Below the pieces are notes generated by a model, which did no database searches, was not told where the DNA came from, and saw only the letters and a list, made by a program, of their open reading frames with translations. From the NCBI GenBank assembly GCA_016839555.1, contig JAEOUA010000004.1:1-64000 (forward strand): a stretch of 64,000 nt of DNA, written 5' to 3'. Below are positions 9,121 through 16,496 of this stretch, piece after piece. The stretch is from Promethearchaeota archaeon. Its GTDB lineage: Archaea > Asgardarchaeota > Lokiarchaeia > Sigyniarchaeales > SOKP01. Numbering within the stretch: the first letter of the stretch is position 1; each line of letters begins with the position of its first letter. A program made the position numbers and the translations under genes.

Positions 9121-9867
9121 ATGGAAATAATAAATAAAGTAGCAATTATTACTGGTGCAGGTGCTGGAATTGGAAAGGCGACCGCAAAATTATTTGCAAA
9201 AGAAGGAGCAAAAGTAGTATGTAATTCTCTTTCCGAATCTGCATTGAAAATCGTAGATAAATTAAAGAAAAAGGGTTTAGAAGCATTATTTGTGCAAGCC
9301 GATGTCTCTATAGAAGAAGAAGCAAAAGAAATTATTGATAAAACCATCGAGGTCTACGGTAAAATTGATATTTTATTCAATAACGCCGGTATTGTGATTC
9401 CAGGAGCAGTTGATACTATAACAACCGAAAATTGGGATAAGACGATGAATGTCAATGTGAAAGGGATATATTTAGTCTCTAAAAATGCAATTCCTTATTT
9501 AAAGAAAACTAAAGGAGTTATTATTAATAATTCATCATCAGTTGCCTTAAAGGGGGTCAAAGATAGAGCTGCCTATACCGCATCTAAGGGAGCTGTACTA
9601 TCTTTAACGAGAGCTATGGCTGCAGATTATATTGAGGATGGAATACGTGTAAATGCAATTTGTCCTGGTACTACTGACACACCTTCATTAGCACGACGGT
9701 TACAAAAATTCGAAGATCCTGAACAAGCACGAAAAGACTTTGTTGCACGTCAAAAAATGGGAAGATTAGGTAAACCAGAAGAGATCGCTAAGGGAGTGTT
9801 ATTGCTTGCGACTAATGAATTCATGACCGGAACCTATTTGTCCATTGATGGCGGAATGACCATGTAA
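9121..9867 (+). CDS. SDR-family NAD(P)-dependent oxidoreductase (first)
   Basis: A classical short-chain dehydrogenase/reductase of 248 residues. The Rossmann motif Thr-Gly-Ala-Gly-Ala-Gly-Ile-Gly is at 11-18, Asn-Asn-Ala-Gly at 87-90, and the catalytic triad is Ser139, Tyr152 and Lys156. A C-terminal Thr-Gly-x-x-Leu-Ser-Ile-Asp-Gly-Gly segment is typical of sugar-alcohol and 3-oxoacyl reductases. It follows the BKACE gene by 33 bases and is probably cotranscribed with it, so oxidation of a hydroxy acid or sugar acid to a keto acid is the natural inference. Substrate and coenzyme choice cannot be settled from sequence. Confidence 0.85.
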   Translation: MEIINKVAIITGAGAGIGKATAKLFAKEGAKVVCNSLSESALKIVDKLKKKGLEALFVQADVSIEEEAKEIIDKTIEVYGKIDILFNNAGIVIPGAVDTITTENWDKTMNVNVKGIYLVSKNAIPYLKKTKGVIINNSSSVALKGVKDRAAYTASKGAVLSLTRAMAADYIEDGIRVNAICPGTTDTPSLARRLQKFEDPEQARKDFVARQKMGRLGKPEEIAKGVLLLATNEFMTGTYLSIDGGMTM

Positions 9868-9874
9868 CGCAGAT

Positions 9875-10135
9875 TTAAAGCTCCCAATGGACATCTTTAT
9901 AATTTTGTTGAGTTACTTCATTTAAGTTTTCTAATAATAGCTTAGTATCATTTTTTACAGCATACTTGTTTAATTCTTCCCTTTTTGTTGCCTTTCCGTT
10001 TTTTGCTGCAAGATAAGCCAATAATACAATCGCAACCGCTTCCTTTGCGTCTTCGGGAGTAAATTCAGGTTCCATATCGTTTAAAATACAATCCGCAAAA
10101 TAGGAGTCTTCATGATATGCAGAAATTAAATAATT
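9875..10135 (-). pseudogene. C-terminal remnant of a Gfo/Idh/MocA oxidoreductase
   Basis: The last 66 codons read from an internal ATG at 10075, and the frame continues upstream without a stop to about 10135 and beyond. The translation (Glu-Asp-Ser-Tyr-Phe-Ala-Asp-Cys-Ile-Leu-Asn-Asp, then Glu-Pro-Glu-Phe-Thr-Pro, then Glu-Ala-Val-Ala) matches the C-terminal 85 residues of the intact Gfo/Idh/MocA protein at 12274-13401 nearly position for position. The NAD-binding domain and most of the C-terminal domain are missing. The fragment begins just behind the stop of the SDR gene at 10175, on the same strand. It is therefore a deletion remnant, not a small gene, and shows that this island once held a second oxidoreductase. 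Confidence 0.8.
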
Positions 10136-10174
10136 AATAAAAAGAGAAAATAATGTATTTAAAAAAACGGAGGT

Positions 10175-10951
10175 TTAGCGAGCAGTCCATCCTCCATCTA
10201 ATCTCAGATCTGCTCCTGTCATATAAGAAGCGTCATCGGAAGCTAAAAAGAGAATACCTGAGGCAATTTCTTCAGGTGTAGCCCACCGTCCTAACACCCC
10301 CTCCTCTTCGAATTCCTTTTTAACCACTTTATACTCAACACCTCTATCTCTGGCTTGTTTGGCAACATCACTTTGAAGCATCGGAGTATCTGTCGCTCCT
10401 GGCGAAACACTATTAACTCTAATATTATATGGGGCTAAATCTAACGCAAGTGCCTTAGTAAATCCAAGAACTCCTGCTTTCGTTGAGCAGTAATTGGCAT
10501 GATTTACTTGTCCTATATGCGCTGCTACGGAGGCAAGTGTAATTATCGTGCCATATCTCTGTTTTTTAAAATAAGGAATAGCATATTTACATGTAAAATA
10601 TGTTCCTTTGAGGTTTACATCAATTAGTAAATCATAATCTTCATCAGGAAAATCTTCAACTGGACCAACCCTTACCACTCCAGCATTCACAATTAGAATA
10701 TCAATTTTTCCGTGCTCATTTTTTGAAAATTCAATCATTTTCTTTACTTCTTCTGGGTTTCTGACATCAACTTTCATATATGTGGCTTTATTTTTACCTT
10801 CTTTTAGTAATTCATAGGTCTCTTTTAAGTTCTTTTCATCTATATCAGAGAGAACTTGAATAGCCCCTTCTTTTGCAAACATTTTAGCAGTTGCTCGCCC
10901 AATTCCGCTTGCTGCTCCTGTTAACACCACAACTTTATCTTTAAATCTCAT
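10175..10951 (-). CDS. SDR-family NAD(P)-dependent oxidoreductase (second)
   Basis: A 258-residue classical SDR. Thr-Gly-Ala-Ala-Ser-Gly-Ile-Gly is at 11-18, and Asp36 after beta-strand 2 favours NAD+ over NADP+. The Asn-Ala-Gly motif sits at 89-91 and the catalytic residues are Ser141, Tyr154 and Lys158. The Asn-Ser-Val-Ser-Pro-Gly-Ala-Thr-Asp-Thr-Pro stretch and the C-terminal Leu-Asp-Gly-Gly-Trp are as expected. It differs clearly from the SDR at 9121, so the two are not a recent duplicate. It lies on the opposite strand, downstream of the M24 peptidase-family gene and just upstream of the Gfo/Idh/MocA stump, which was probably once cotranscribed with it. A sugar or polyol substrate is inferred from the neighbourhood. 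Confidence 0.85.
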   Translation of the reverse strand: MRFKDKVVVLTGAASGIGRATAKMFAKEGAIQVLSDIDEKNLKETYELLKEGKNKATYMKVDVRNPEEVKKMIEFSKNEHGKIDILIVNAGVVRVGPVEDFPDEDYDLLIDVNLKGTYFTCKYAIPYFKKQRYGTIITLASVAAHIGQVNHANYCSTKAGVLGFTKALALDLAPYNIRVNSVSPGATDTPMLQSDVAKQARDRGVEYKVVKKEFEEEGVLGRWATPEEIASGILFLASDDASYMTGADLRLDGGWTAR

Positions 10952-11032
10952 TTTAGGTCACTATCTACTTTTATATTTAACATTTTTAATTGAACCTTTC
11001 ATCCATAAAATAAAATAGAAGAAAATCTTGAT

Positions 11033-12163
11033 TTATTTTACCACTATTTTTTTATCTAAACTTGAGAGGCGCTCACAGCCTGTATTGGTTACTCTATAGC
11101 AATCTTCAATACCCACGAGTCCTTGCCCTCTCACATTCAACCATACTTCTATATCCAAAACCATATTCTTTTCGAAGGGTATATCCATTGCACCCATAGG
11201 ACTAAACATATGAGCTTCTTCGCATTCCAAGCCTATGTGATGCCCTGTAATTAAATAAAAGCCGCGTTTTGTCAGATCTTTAAGAAATTTATGCGCATCA
11301 TCAGATAATTGTTTGGGGTCTACACCAGGTTTAATATTATCAACGCAATATTCTTGAAGCTGGATCATATATTCCATTGCTTGTGCCGCCTTTTTAGGTT
11401 CTTCTCCGACTACGACCCCTCGACTCACATCTGAAACATATCCTTCCCATACCGCTCCAAAATCAAACCTCACGATATCATTTGGAGTTACTGGAATTCC
11501 AAGACCAGGAGCTTCTGGATCTGAAGGCCCTATATTCATCGTCAGATGATCCCAACCCCATGCTCCTTCTTCTACTATTGTTTTTCTAGCTACTTTTAAT
11601 AATTCCGTATCTTTCACATTTAATTCTGTAGCATCAATACATGCTTGAATTGCCTTTTCTGCAACTTCAGTAGATTTTTTTATTCTTCGAATTTCCTCCT
11701 CAGTTTTTACTAATCTCATATCTAAGAAAGCGCTATCTCCCTCAATAAAATTAGCTTCTGATAATTCGTTTCTTAACGCTTCTGATTGATATCTAGGCAT
11801 TAATGATTCTAAGGCGATTGTTTTATTAGCTAATTCCCATTCTTTGATTTTATTTATTAATGTTTTTACAGCAGCTTCAACGGCTCCCGCGCGAAATACT
11901 TCACTGGGGTCAAGCCAAGAAAATTCTTCCACACTATCATAAAGTGACCATACAATTGCGCTTTCTTCGCCATCTCTTCTAACCATCGATAAAAATGGAT
12001 ATTGATTTTTTAATACATATAAAATTGGATTAGGCGCAACGTGAGTGACGGGTAATCCTGTAGTATAAAAGACATTGACAGGGGTAGAAGCGATCAAAAG
12101 ATCGATATTATGAGCTTCGAGAACCTCTTTTGCCCTCTCTTTTCTATATCCTATTGGTTCCAT
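11033..12163 (-). CDS. M24 metallopeptidase family protein (Xaa-Pro peptidase/creatinase type)
   Basis: A 376-residue two-domain pita-bread protein: an N-terminal creatinase-like domain (about 1-150) and a C-terminal M24 catalytic domain. All five metal ligands of Xaa-Pro aminopeptidases can be placed: Asp234 (Phe-Asp-Phe-Gly), Asp245 (Val-Ser-Asp-Val-Ser-Arg), His308 (Thr-Gly-His-His-Ile-Gly), Glu339 (Leu-Asp-Ile-Glu-Val) and Glu353 (Gly-Ile-Glu-Asp). It should be an active dinuclear metallohydrolase that splits X-Pro bonds or a related C-N bond. Its place among sugar-catabolic genes is unusual for a prolidase and hints at a different amide substrate. It has its own promoter region, divergent from the Gfo/Idh/MocA gene. 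Confidence 0.82.
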   Translation of the reverse strand: MEPIGYRKERAKEVLEAHNIDLLIASTPVNVFYTTGLPVTHVAPNPILYVLKNQYPFLSMVRRDGEESAIVWSLYDSVEEFSWLDPSEVFRAGAVEAAVKTLINKIKEWELANKTIALESLMPRYQSEALRNELSEANFIEGDSAFLDMRLVKTEEEIRRIKKSTEVAEKAIQACIDATELNVKDTELLKVARKTIVEEGAWGWDHLTMNIGPSDPEAPGLGIPVTPNDIVRFDFGAVWEGYVSDVSRGVVVGEEPKKAAQAMEYMIQLQEYCVDNIKPGVDPKQLSDDAHKFLKDLTKRGFYLITGHHIGLECEEAHMFSPMGAMDIPFEKNMVLDIEVWLNVRGQGLVGIEDCYRVTNTGCERLSSLDKKIVVK

Positions 12164-12273
12164 TTTAGTTCTTTTTTTAATATTTTAATTTATAATGTTT
12201 ATTATATAATTAAACTTCTATTTGTTTATTATTATTTAAAAAACTTTATTTAATTTTTATCTAATTTTTTATT

Positions 12274-13401
12274 ATGGATTATGTGAAATATGGTATTGTT
12301 GGTGTTGGAAGCGCCTGGATGTTTCATATTGCAGGATCCCGAGATAATCCGAAAATAAAATTTACTTCTGCATTCGATATAGATGAAAGAAAGCTGAAAA
12401 AAACCGCTCGGATTCATAAATTGGATTATTTTACTGATTACGAGGATTTTCTAAAGAGTGATATTGATGCTGTTCTGATAATGGTCCCTCATTTTCTGCA
12501 TGAACCCTTTGTTGTAAAAGCTGCCAAGGCCGGAAAGCACGTGCTCTGCGAAAAGCCTATGGCACGAACCTTAGAAGAATGTGATAGTATGATTGAGGCA
12601 ACACAAAAGGCTGGCGTGAAGTTCATGATCGCGGAGAATCACCGATTCCTACCGGCGCATCAATATATTGCCGATGCAGTTAATAAAGGATGGCTTGGAA
12701 GAGTTTTTTTAATCCGCTCTTATGAAGGAGTTAATGAAATTTCTGGATTAATGAACCCTGATTTGTGGAAGGGAGATCCAATAAAAGCTGGGGGAGGTGC
12801 CTTAATGGATATGGGAGTTCATAAATTTGCCACAATTAATTGGTTATTGAATGATACTGTCGGATCAGCTTACACGTGGATTACTAAGCAATGTACAAAT
12901 TTAGAAGAAAAAGCGGAAGATAATGCTATGACCTTACTCAATTACAAAAATGGTGCTATTGCTAATGTTACAGTTAGTTTTACTGTAGTAACACCTCCTA
13001 CAAATTCTCTTGAAATATATGGGACAAAAGGTACAATCTTAGAAAATCATATGTGGCAACATCCAGTAAAAATCAACAGCAACCATGAAGCTTTGGAAGA
13101 GAATGCGAATAAATGGTTCGAACCGAATATTGAACATGGTCCTTTTCCTAAATATTATGAAATATCGGCAAATATAGAAGATGCCTATTTCACCAATTGT
13201 ATTTTAAATGATAAAGAGCCAGAATTCACTCCACAGCACGCAAGAGAAGCGGTTGCGACTGTATTGTTAAGTTATTTGTCTGCTATAAAAGAAAGAAATA
13301 TGACTTATGAAGACTTAATGGAAATTTATCAAACTGATGGTACTGAATCAATATTAAAAGGACTTCAAAAAGCGGTAAAAAATTATTGTCCAAATATTTG
13401 A
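12274..13401 (+). CDS. Gfo/Idh/MocA-family oxidoreductase
   Basis: A 375-residue NAD(P)-dependent sugar or polyol dehydrogenase of the glucose-fructose oxidoreductase / inositol dehydrogenase family. The N-terminal Rossmann domain has Gly-Ile-Val-Gly-Val-Gly at 7-12, and the family's Glu-Lys-Pro motif is at 93-95 followed by Met-Ala-Arg-Thr. The alpha/beta C-terminal domain includes Gly-Gly-Gly-Ala-Leu-Met-Asp-Met-Gly-Val-His, which carries the catalytic Asp and His. Its C-terminal 85 residues are closely related to the decayed fragment at 9875-10135. It is divergent from the M24 gene with about 110 bases between them. Oxidation at a sugar C1 or C3 is the expected chemistry; the sugar is unknown. 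Confidence 0.87.
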   Translation: MDYVKYGIVGVGSAWMFHIAGSRDNPKIKFTSAFDIDERKLKKTARIHKLDYFTDYEDFLKSDIDAVLIMVPHFLHEPFVVKAAKAGKHVLCEKPMARTLEECDSMIEATQKAGVKFMIAENHRFLPAHQYIADAVNKGWLGRVFLIRSYEGVNEISGLMNPDLWKGDPIKAGGGALMDMGVHKFATINWLLNDTVGSAYTWITKQCTNLEEKAEDNAMTLLNYKNGAIANVTVSFTVVTPPTNSLEIYGTKGTILENHMWQHPVKINSNHEALEENANKWFEPNIEHGPFPKYYEISANIEDAYFTNCILNDKEPEFTPQHAREAVATVLLSYLSAIKERNMTYEDLMEIYQTDGTESILKGLQKAVKNYCPNI

Positions 13402-13421
13402 GATAGAATAATTATAGCTAA

Positions 13422-14384
13422 CTATATAAAAATATCAATTGGGACATACAAAAGTAATGAGAAAAGGGCTGCTACAGGAAAAGTAAGGATCCAAATTAAT
13501 ACAACTTTCCATAACCCCTTTTTTACAGGAGCCTTCCGAGCTTTTGCTAATCCTAATAATGATGCTACTAACATATGTGAACCTGATAATGGAATCCCTA
13601 AGAATGTTCCTGCAAATAATATTATTGCCATAGGTACTTGGCTTGCGAAAGCAGAGCTAGGTACTAATTCTGTTATTTTGCCTACACTTTTTATTACAGT
13701 TCGCCCTAATATTATTATTCCAACTGAAAAACTAATTCCTGCTATTATTAATATAAAGTCAAGATCAACCCCAATGCCTATAACAATTCCAACTGCATTG
13801 GAACAGTCATTTCCGGCTCGAGAAAATGCAGTTAAACAAATAACTCCCAATAATATGTAGGAGAAGATTCTCTCTGTTCTTTCAAAATCTTGAAATCCGT
13901 TTAATTTGCTAATAATCGTTTTATGAATTAGTTTATAGACGAAAAAAGATACAATATATCCTATAATAGGCGATAATAACCACCAAAAGCTCATTTCGAG
14001 AATTTTTAACCAATTTACACCTCCAAAACCAGCTATTAGAATTCCAACTCCCATTATAGACCCGATTGTTGAATGCGTAGTTGAGATAGGAACTCCTAAA
14101 ACAGAAGCAATAATTAGCCATATTGCAGTGGAAATTAATATCGTAAGAGCAATAGCATCTGTCACTTCTATATTTAATAATTTTTTTCCCACGGTTTCAC
14201 TAACTCCTCTACCTAAAAAAAATGCTCCAAGTATTGCTAAGACGGTTGTAAGAATCAAAATCTCCCTCATCATTAAAGCTCGAGAACCGTGAACTGCCGC
14301 AAAAGTTTCATCATTTGCTCCAATGGCAAAAGCAATAAAAATGGAAATAAGGACAAATACAATAATAATTATGGATGAAAACAT
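13422..14384 (-). CDS. pit: PiT-family inorganic phosphate permease
   Basis: A 320-residue, about ten-helix low-affinity phosphate:cation symporter (PF01384). The two inverted half-repeats carry the family signature Gly-Ala-Asn-Asp near residue 22 and its counterpart Arg-Ala-Gly-Asn-Asp-Cys-Ser-Asn-Ala near 189; these Asn-Asp pairs line the phosphate and cation sites. Conserved Gly-x-Pro-x-Ser-x-(Thr/Ser)-His stretches occur in both halves. It lies 17 bases behind the DUF47/PhoU-like gene, the standard DUF47-PiT arrangement, in which the small partner is thought to modulate the permease. Confidence 0.92.
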   Translation of the reverse strand: MFSSIIIIVFVLISIFIAFAIGANDETFAAVHGSRALMMREILILTTVLAILGAFFLGRGVSETVGKKLLNIEVTDAIALTILISTAIWLIIASVLGVPISTTHSTIGSIMGVGILIAGFGGVNWLKILEMSFWWLLSPIIGYIVSFFVYKLIHKTIISKLNGFQDFERTERIFSYILLGVICLTAFSRAGNDCSNAVGIVIGIGVDLDFILIIAGISFSVGIIILGRTVIKSVGKITELVPSSAFASQVPMAIILFAGTFLGIPLSGSHMLVASLLGLAKARKAPVKKGLWKVVLIWILTFPVAALFSLLLYVPIDIFI

Positions 14385-14401
14385 AATAAACTAAACACTT
14401 A

Positions 14402-15067
14402 TTATCTGCTTGGGTATTTTATAATTAAACCTCTTAAGTAATCGGCAATATTTTCGACATGGGATATGATATCATATAAATACGTCACTAATTTTGAAGT
14501 TAAATAGACTTTTAAATGATTATCTGTCTTTTTATAGAGGATCTCAAGTAATTCAAATTTAATTTTTCGTGCCTCCCTGCGAGTCGCTTCAATCTTAAAT
14601 GTTTTTTCATACGCAGCATCAAAATCAGTTTCCATTAATTCTAAAGTCTCAACCAGTTCCACTATAAGTTCCGAACAGATTTCACATATTCTGGAAAATT
14701 CGTGTGAAATCTCATCATAGAACTCAAATGGATACACTCGCAAAAAGCGGGAAAGAAATTCCACTTTACCTAAGCCCTCATCAACTAGAGTTATTATTTT
14801 ATATCTATCTTCTACGAGAAAGGGTAATGCTCTTTTATTTTGAAATAAAACTTGAATATATTTCTCTTTAATTCGATCACATTTTTTTTCTGCTTGTATT
14901 ACTCCATCTAACTTGCTTTTATCTAATTTGTGGTTAATAAAATCATGAATAAGTATATGAAGTAATTTTATTCCTTTTAATAATTCACTATTATATTCTT
15001 TTGCTAATTGATCTATATTTTCTGAGGTTTTACTTTTTATATTATATTTAGAATTTGAGATTATATA
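14402..15067 (-). CDS. DUF47 (PhoU-like) protein with no canonical start codon
   Basis: The frame is open for 221 codons from a TAA at 15068-15070 down to the stop at 14402, matching the usual 200-220 residue length of DUF47 proteins. It reads as continuous helical coiled coil typical of the family, including Leu-Leu-His-Ile-Leu-Ile-His-Asp-Phe and, later, His-Val-Glu-Asn-Ile-Ala-Asp-Tyr-Leu. No ATG, GTG or TTG exists in the first half; the first candidate is a GTG at 14764, which would yield only the C-terminal 120 residues. Near the upstream end, ATA (15062) and ATC (15059) are the only start-like codons. So the gene uses a non-canonical start, has lost its start, or carries a base error. 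DUF47 proteins are small helical partners of PiT permeases, and the pit gene lies 17 bases downstream. Confidence 0.72.
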   Translation of the reverse strand, partial: YIISNSKYNIKSKTSENIDQLAKEYNSELLKGIKLLHILIHDFINHKLDKSKLDGVIQAEKKCDRIKEKYIQVLFQNKRALPFLVEDRYKIITLVDEGLGKVEFLSRFLRVYPFEFYDEISHEFSRICEICSELIVELVETLELMETDFDAAYEKTFKIEATRREARKIKFELLEILYKKTDNHLKVYLTSKLVTYLYDIISHVENIADYLRGLIIKYPSR

Positions 15068-15143
15068 TTAATATATAGTAATAGAGATTATAGTTATTAA
15101 AATTTAAAAAATTTAAGAGTATTCTATCGAAAAACAAAAAACA

Positions 15144-16301
15144 TTAGGGAAATCCTACAGAAATATAAGTAGGAATAAAAATAGGTTTTTTCTTTATTTT
15201 TGCAAGAGATAATTGAGGATTAATAATTTTTACCATTAAAACAGATCCTTTTATAATTAGAAAACATAATTTTCGAATACTATTTCTGAGATTGTTATCA
15301 TTAGAATCACCATAATATAAAACAATTCCAAGTTTTCTCTGTATTGCAGCTCTCAAAATTTTTTCAAATAAATATTGGAATCCTAGCCCCAATAATTTTG
15401 CATTAGGAAATAATTCTTTTTCTATAAAAATTTCATGAATAATACACATTCGAAACTTGATGTTGGATTTTGGCATAAGAATTCGCTCATATGTAAAACA
15501 TGCTCCTCCAATGGTTTTATTACCCTTTTTTACCAGAATATATGTTGGAATCTCCCTTTTAGAAGGCACATTTACTCTAGCCCATTCGAGTTTCTCTTTA
15601 TCATATTTAGAAAACCCTATATAATATTTAGGTAAAATAGTGTTAACTTTATTCATATAAGTTAAATGTTTTTTATTAAAAATTATATTATATGAAAAAT
15701 CTTTAAAAAAGGACGAAAATAAAATTTTTAATTTTAGCATTAATCTAGGAACAATTGCAAAATATAAAATTGCTGGGAATAAAAGAATCACTATGGGTAA
15801 ATCTTTTATCAACTGAAATGGATGGGGTAAAGCTAAATACAAATTTGAATATGTAAGATCTCGATATCCTAATCTTAAATATAATTTTTTTCGAGCAATT
15901 CCCTCGCGATCTGCTGTTAATATTGAAAGATCACAATTTTTTTGTTTCATATATTCTATGGCCATTTTCATTAATTTAGTGGCTATTCCTCTTTGGATAT
16001 AATCGGGATGGGAAGCTACATCGTTTATATCTCCAATCAAATAAGCTTTTCCATTAATATTGAGGTTTTCTACTAAATTTACAAATACAGAACCAACTAT
16101 TTTATCCTTTTCTACATCTTCAGCAATCTGAACCATTTCTGGTTCAAACTTAGGAGATTTTGAATATCTCCATTTCTCAATTTTTGTACTTCGTAAAAAA
16201 CTTTTTCCATTCCTTAGAAAGGCACGCATAAATAAATCCACAAGCTGTCGATCATCACCTTCTTGGTAATGGCGGAATATTATATTAGTCATAGTGATCA
16301 A
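15144..16301 (-). CDS. Tandem GNAT N-acetyltransferase-like protein
   Basis: 385 residues. The N-terminal half (about 8-150) is a GNAT acetyltransferase domain; its acetyl-CoA loop Gln-Arg-Gly-Ile-Ala-Thr lies after a Val-Ala-Ser-His-Pro strand near residues 95-108. A hydrophobic stretch near 168-195 (Ile/Leu/Phe/Pro rich) could be a membrane-contacting helix pair or linker. The C-terminal part resembles a degenerate second GNAT domain, as in Eis-like enzymes: a His-Glu-Ile-Phe-Ile strand, an amphipathic helix, then Asp-Ser-Asn-Asp-Asn. The acceptor substrate is unknown. It is divergent from the transglutaminase-like gene. M4 (16292) is an equally possible start. Confidence 0.72.
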   Translation of the reverse strand: MITMTNIIFRHYQEGDDRQLVDLFMRAFLRNGKSFLRSTKIEKWRYSKSPKFEPEMVQIAEDVEKDKIVGSVFVNLVENLNINGKAYLIGDINDVASHPDYIQRGIATKLMKMAIEYMKQKNCDLSILTADREGIARKKLYLRLGYRDLTYSNLYLALPHPFQLIKDLPIVILLFPAILYFAIVPRLMLKLKILFSSFFKDFSYNIIFNKKHLTYMNKVNTILPKYYIGFSKYDKEKLEWARVNVPSKREIPTYILVKKGNKTIGGACFTYERILMPKSNIKFRMCIIHEIFIEKELFPNAKLLGLGFQYLFEKILRAAIQRKLGIVLYYGDSNDNNLRNSIRKLCFLIIKGSVLMVKIINPQLSLAKIKKKPIFIPTYISVGFP

Positions 16302-16410
16302 ATCATTGATTCAATTTATTAATTCCAATACTTTAGTAATTAAAGATGAAACTTTCGTAGAAAGTATATGAAGGTAAATAATTTTCTTTTACCTAATCTT
16401 TATTCAAAAA

Positions 16411-16432
16411 TATTTAAATAATAATAACTTTT
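16411..16432 (+). promoter_or_regulatory. Promoter-like element of the transglutaminase gene
   Basis: A TATTTAAATAATA box followed by TAACTTTT lies 86 bases before the transglutaminase-like start. The same 22-24 base pattern recurs at 17667-17690 before the Roadblock gene. The TTTAAATA core matches an archaeal TATA box; the TAACTTTT that follows is an extra shared block. Shared control of the two genes is inferred. Confidence 0.45.
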
Positions 16433-16496
16433 GTTAGTAATTATTATAAATGTACTTATATAAAAGAGGGAAGATAAAATTAAGTTAACAGATATT

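Noticed and set aside
14402-14764. The GTG at 14764 as the start of a 120-residue DUF47 protein
   Set aside because: Upstream codons in the same frame continue the family's coiled-coil pattern to full length, so the short form would be only a C-terminal half.
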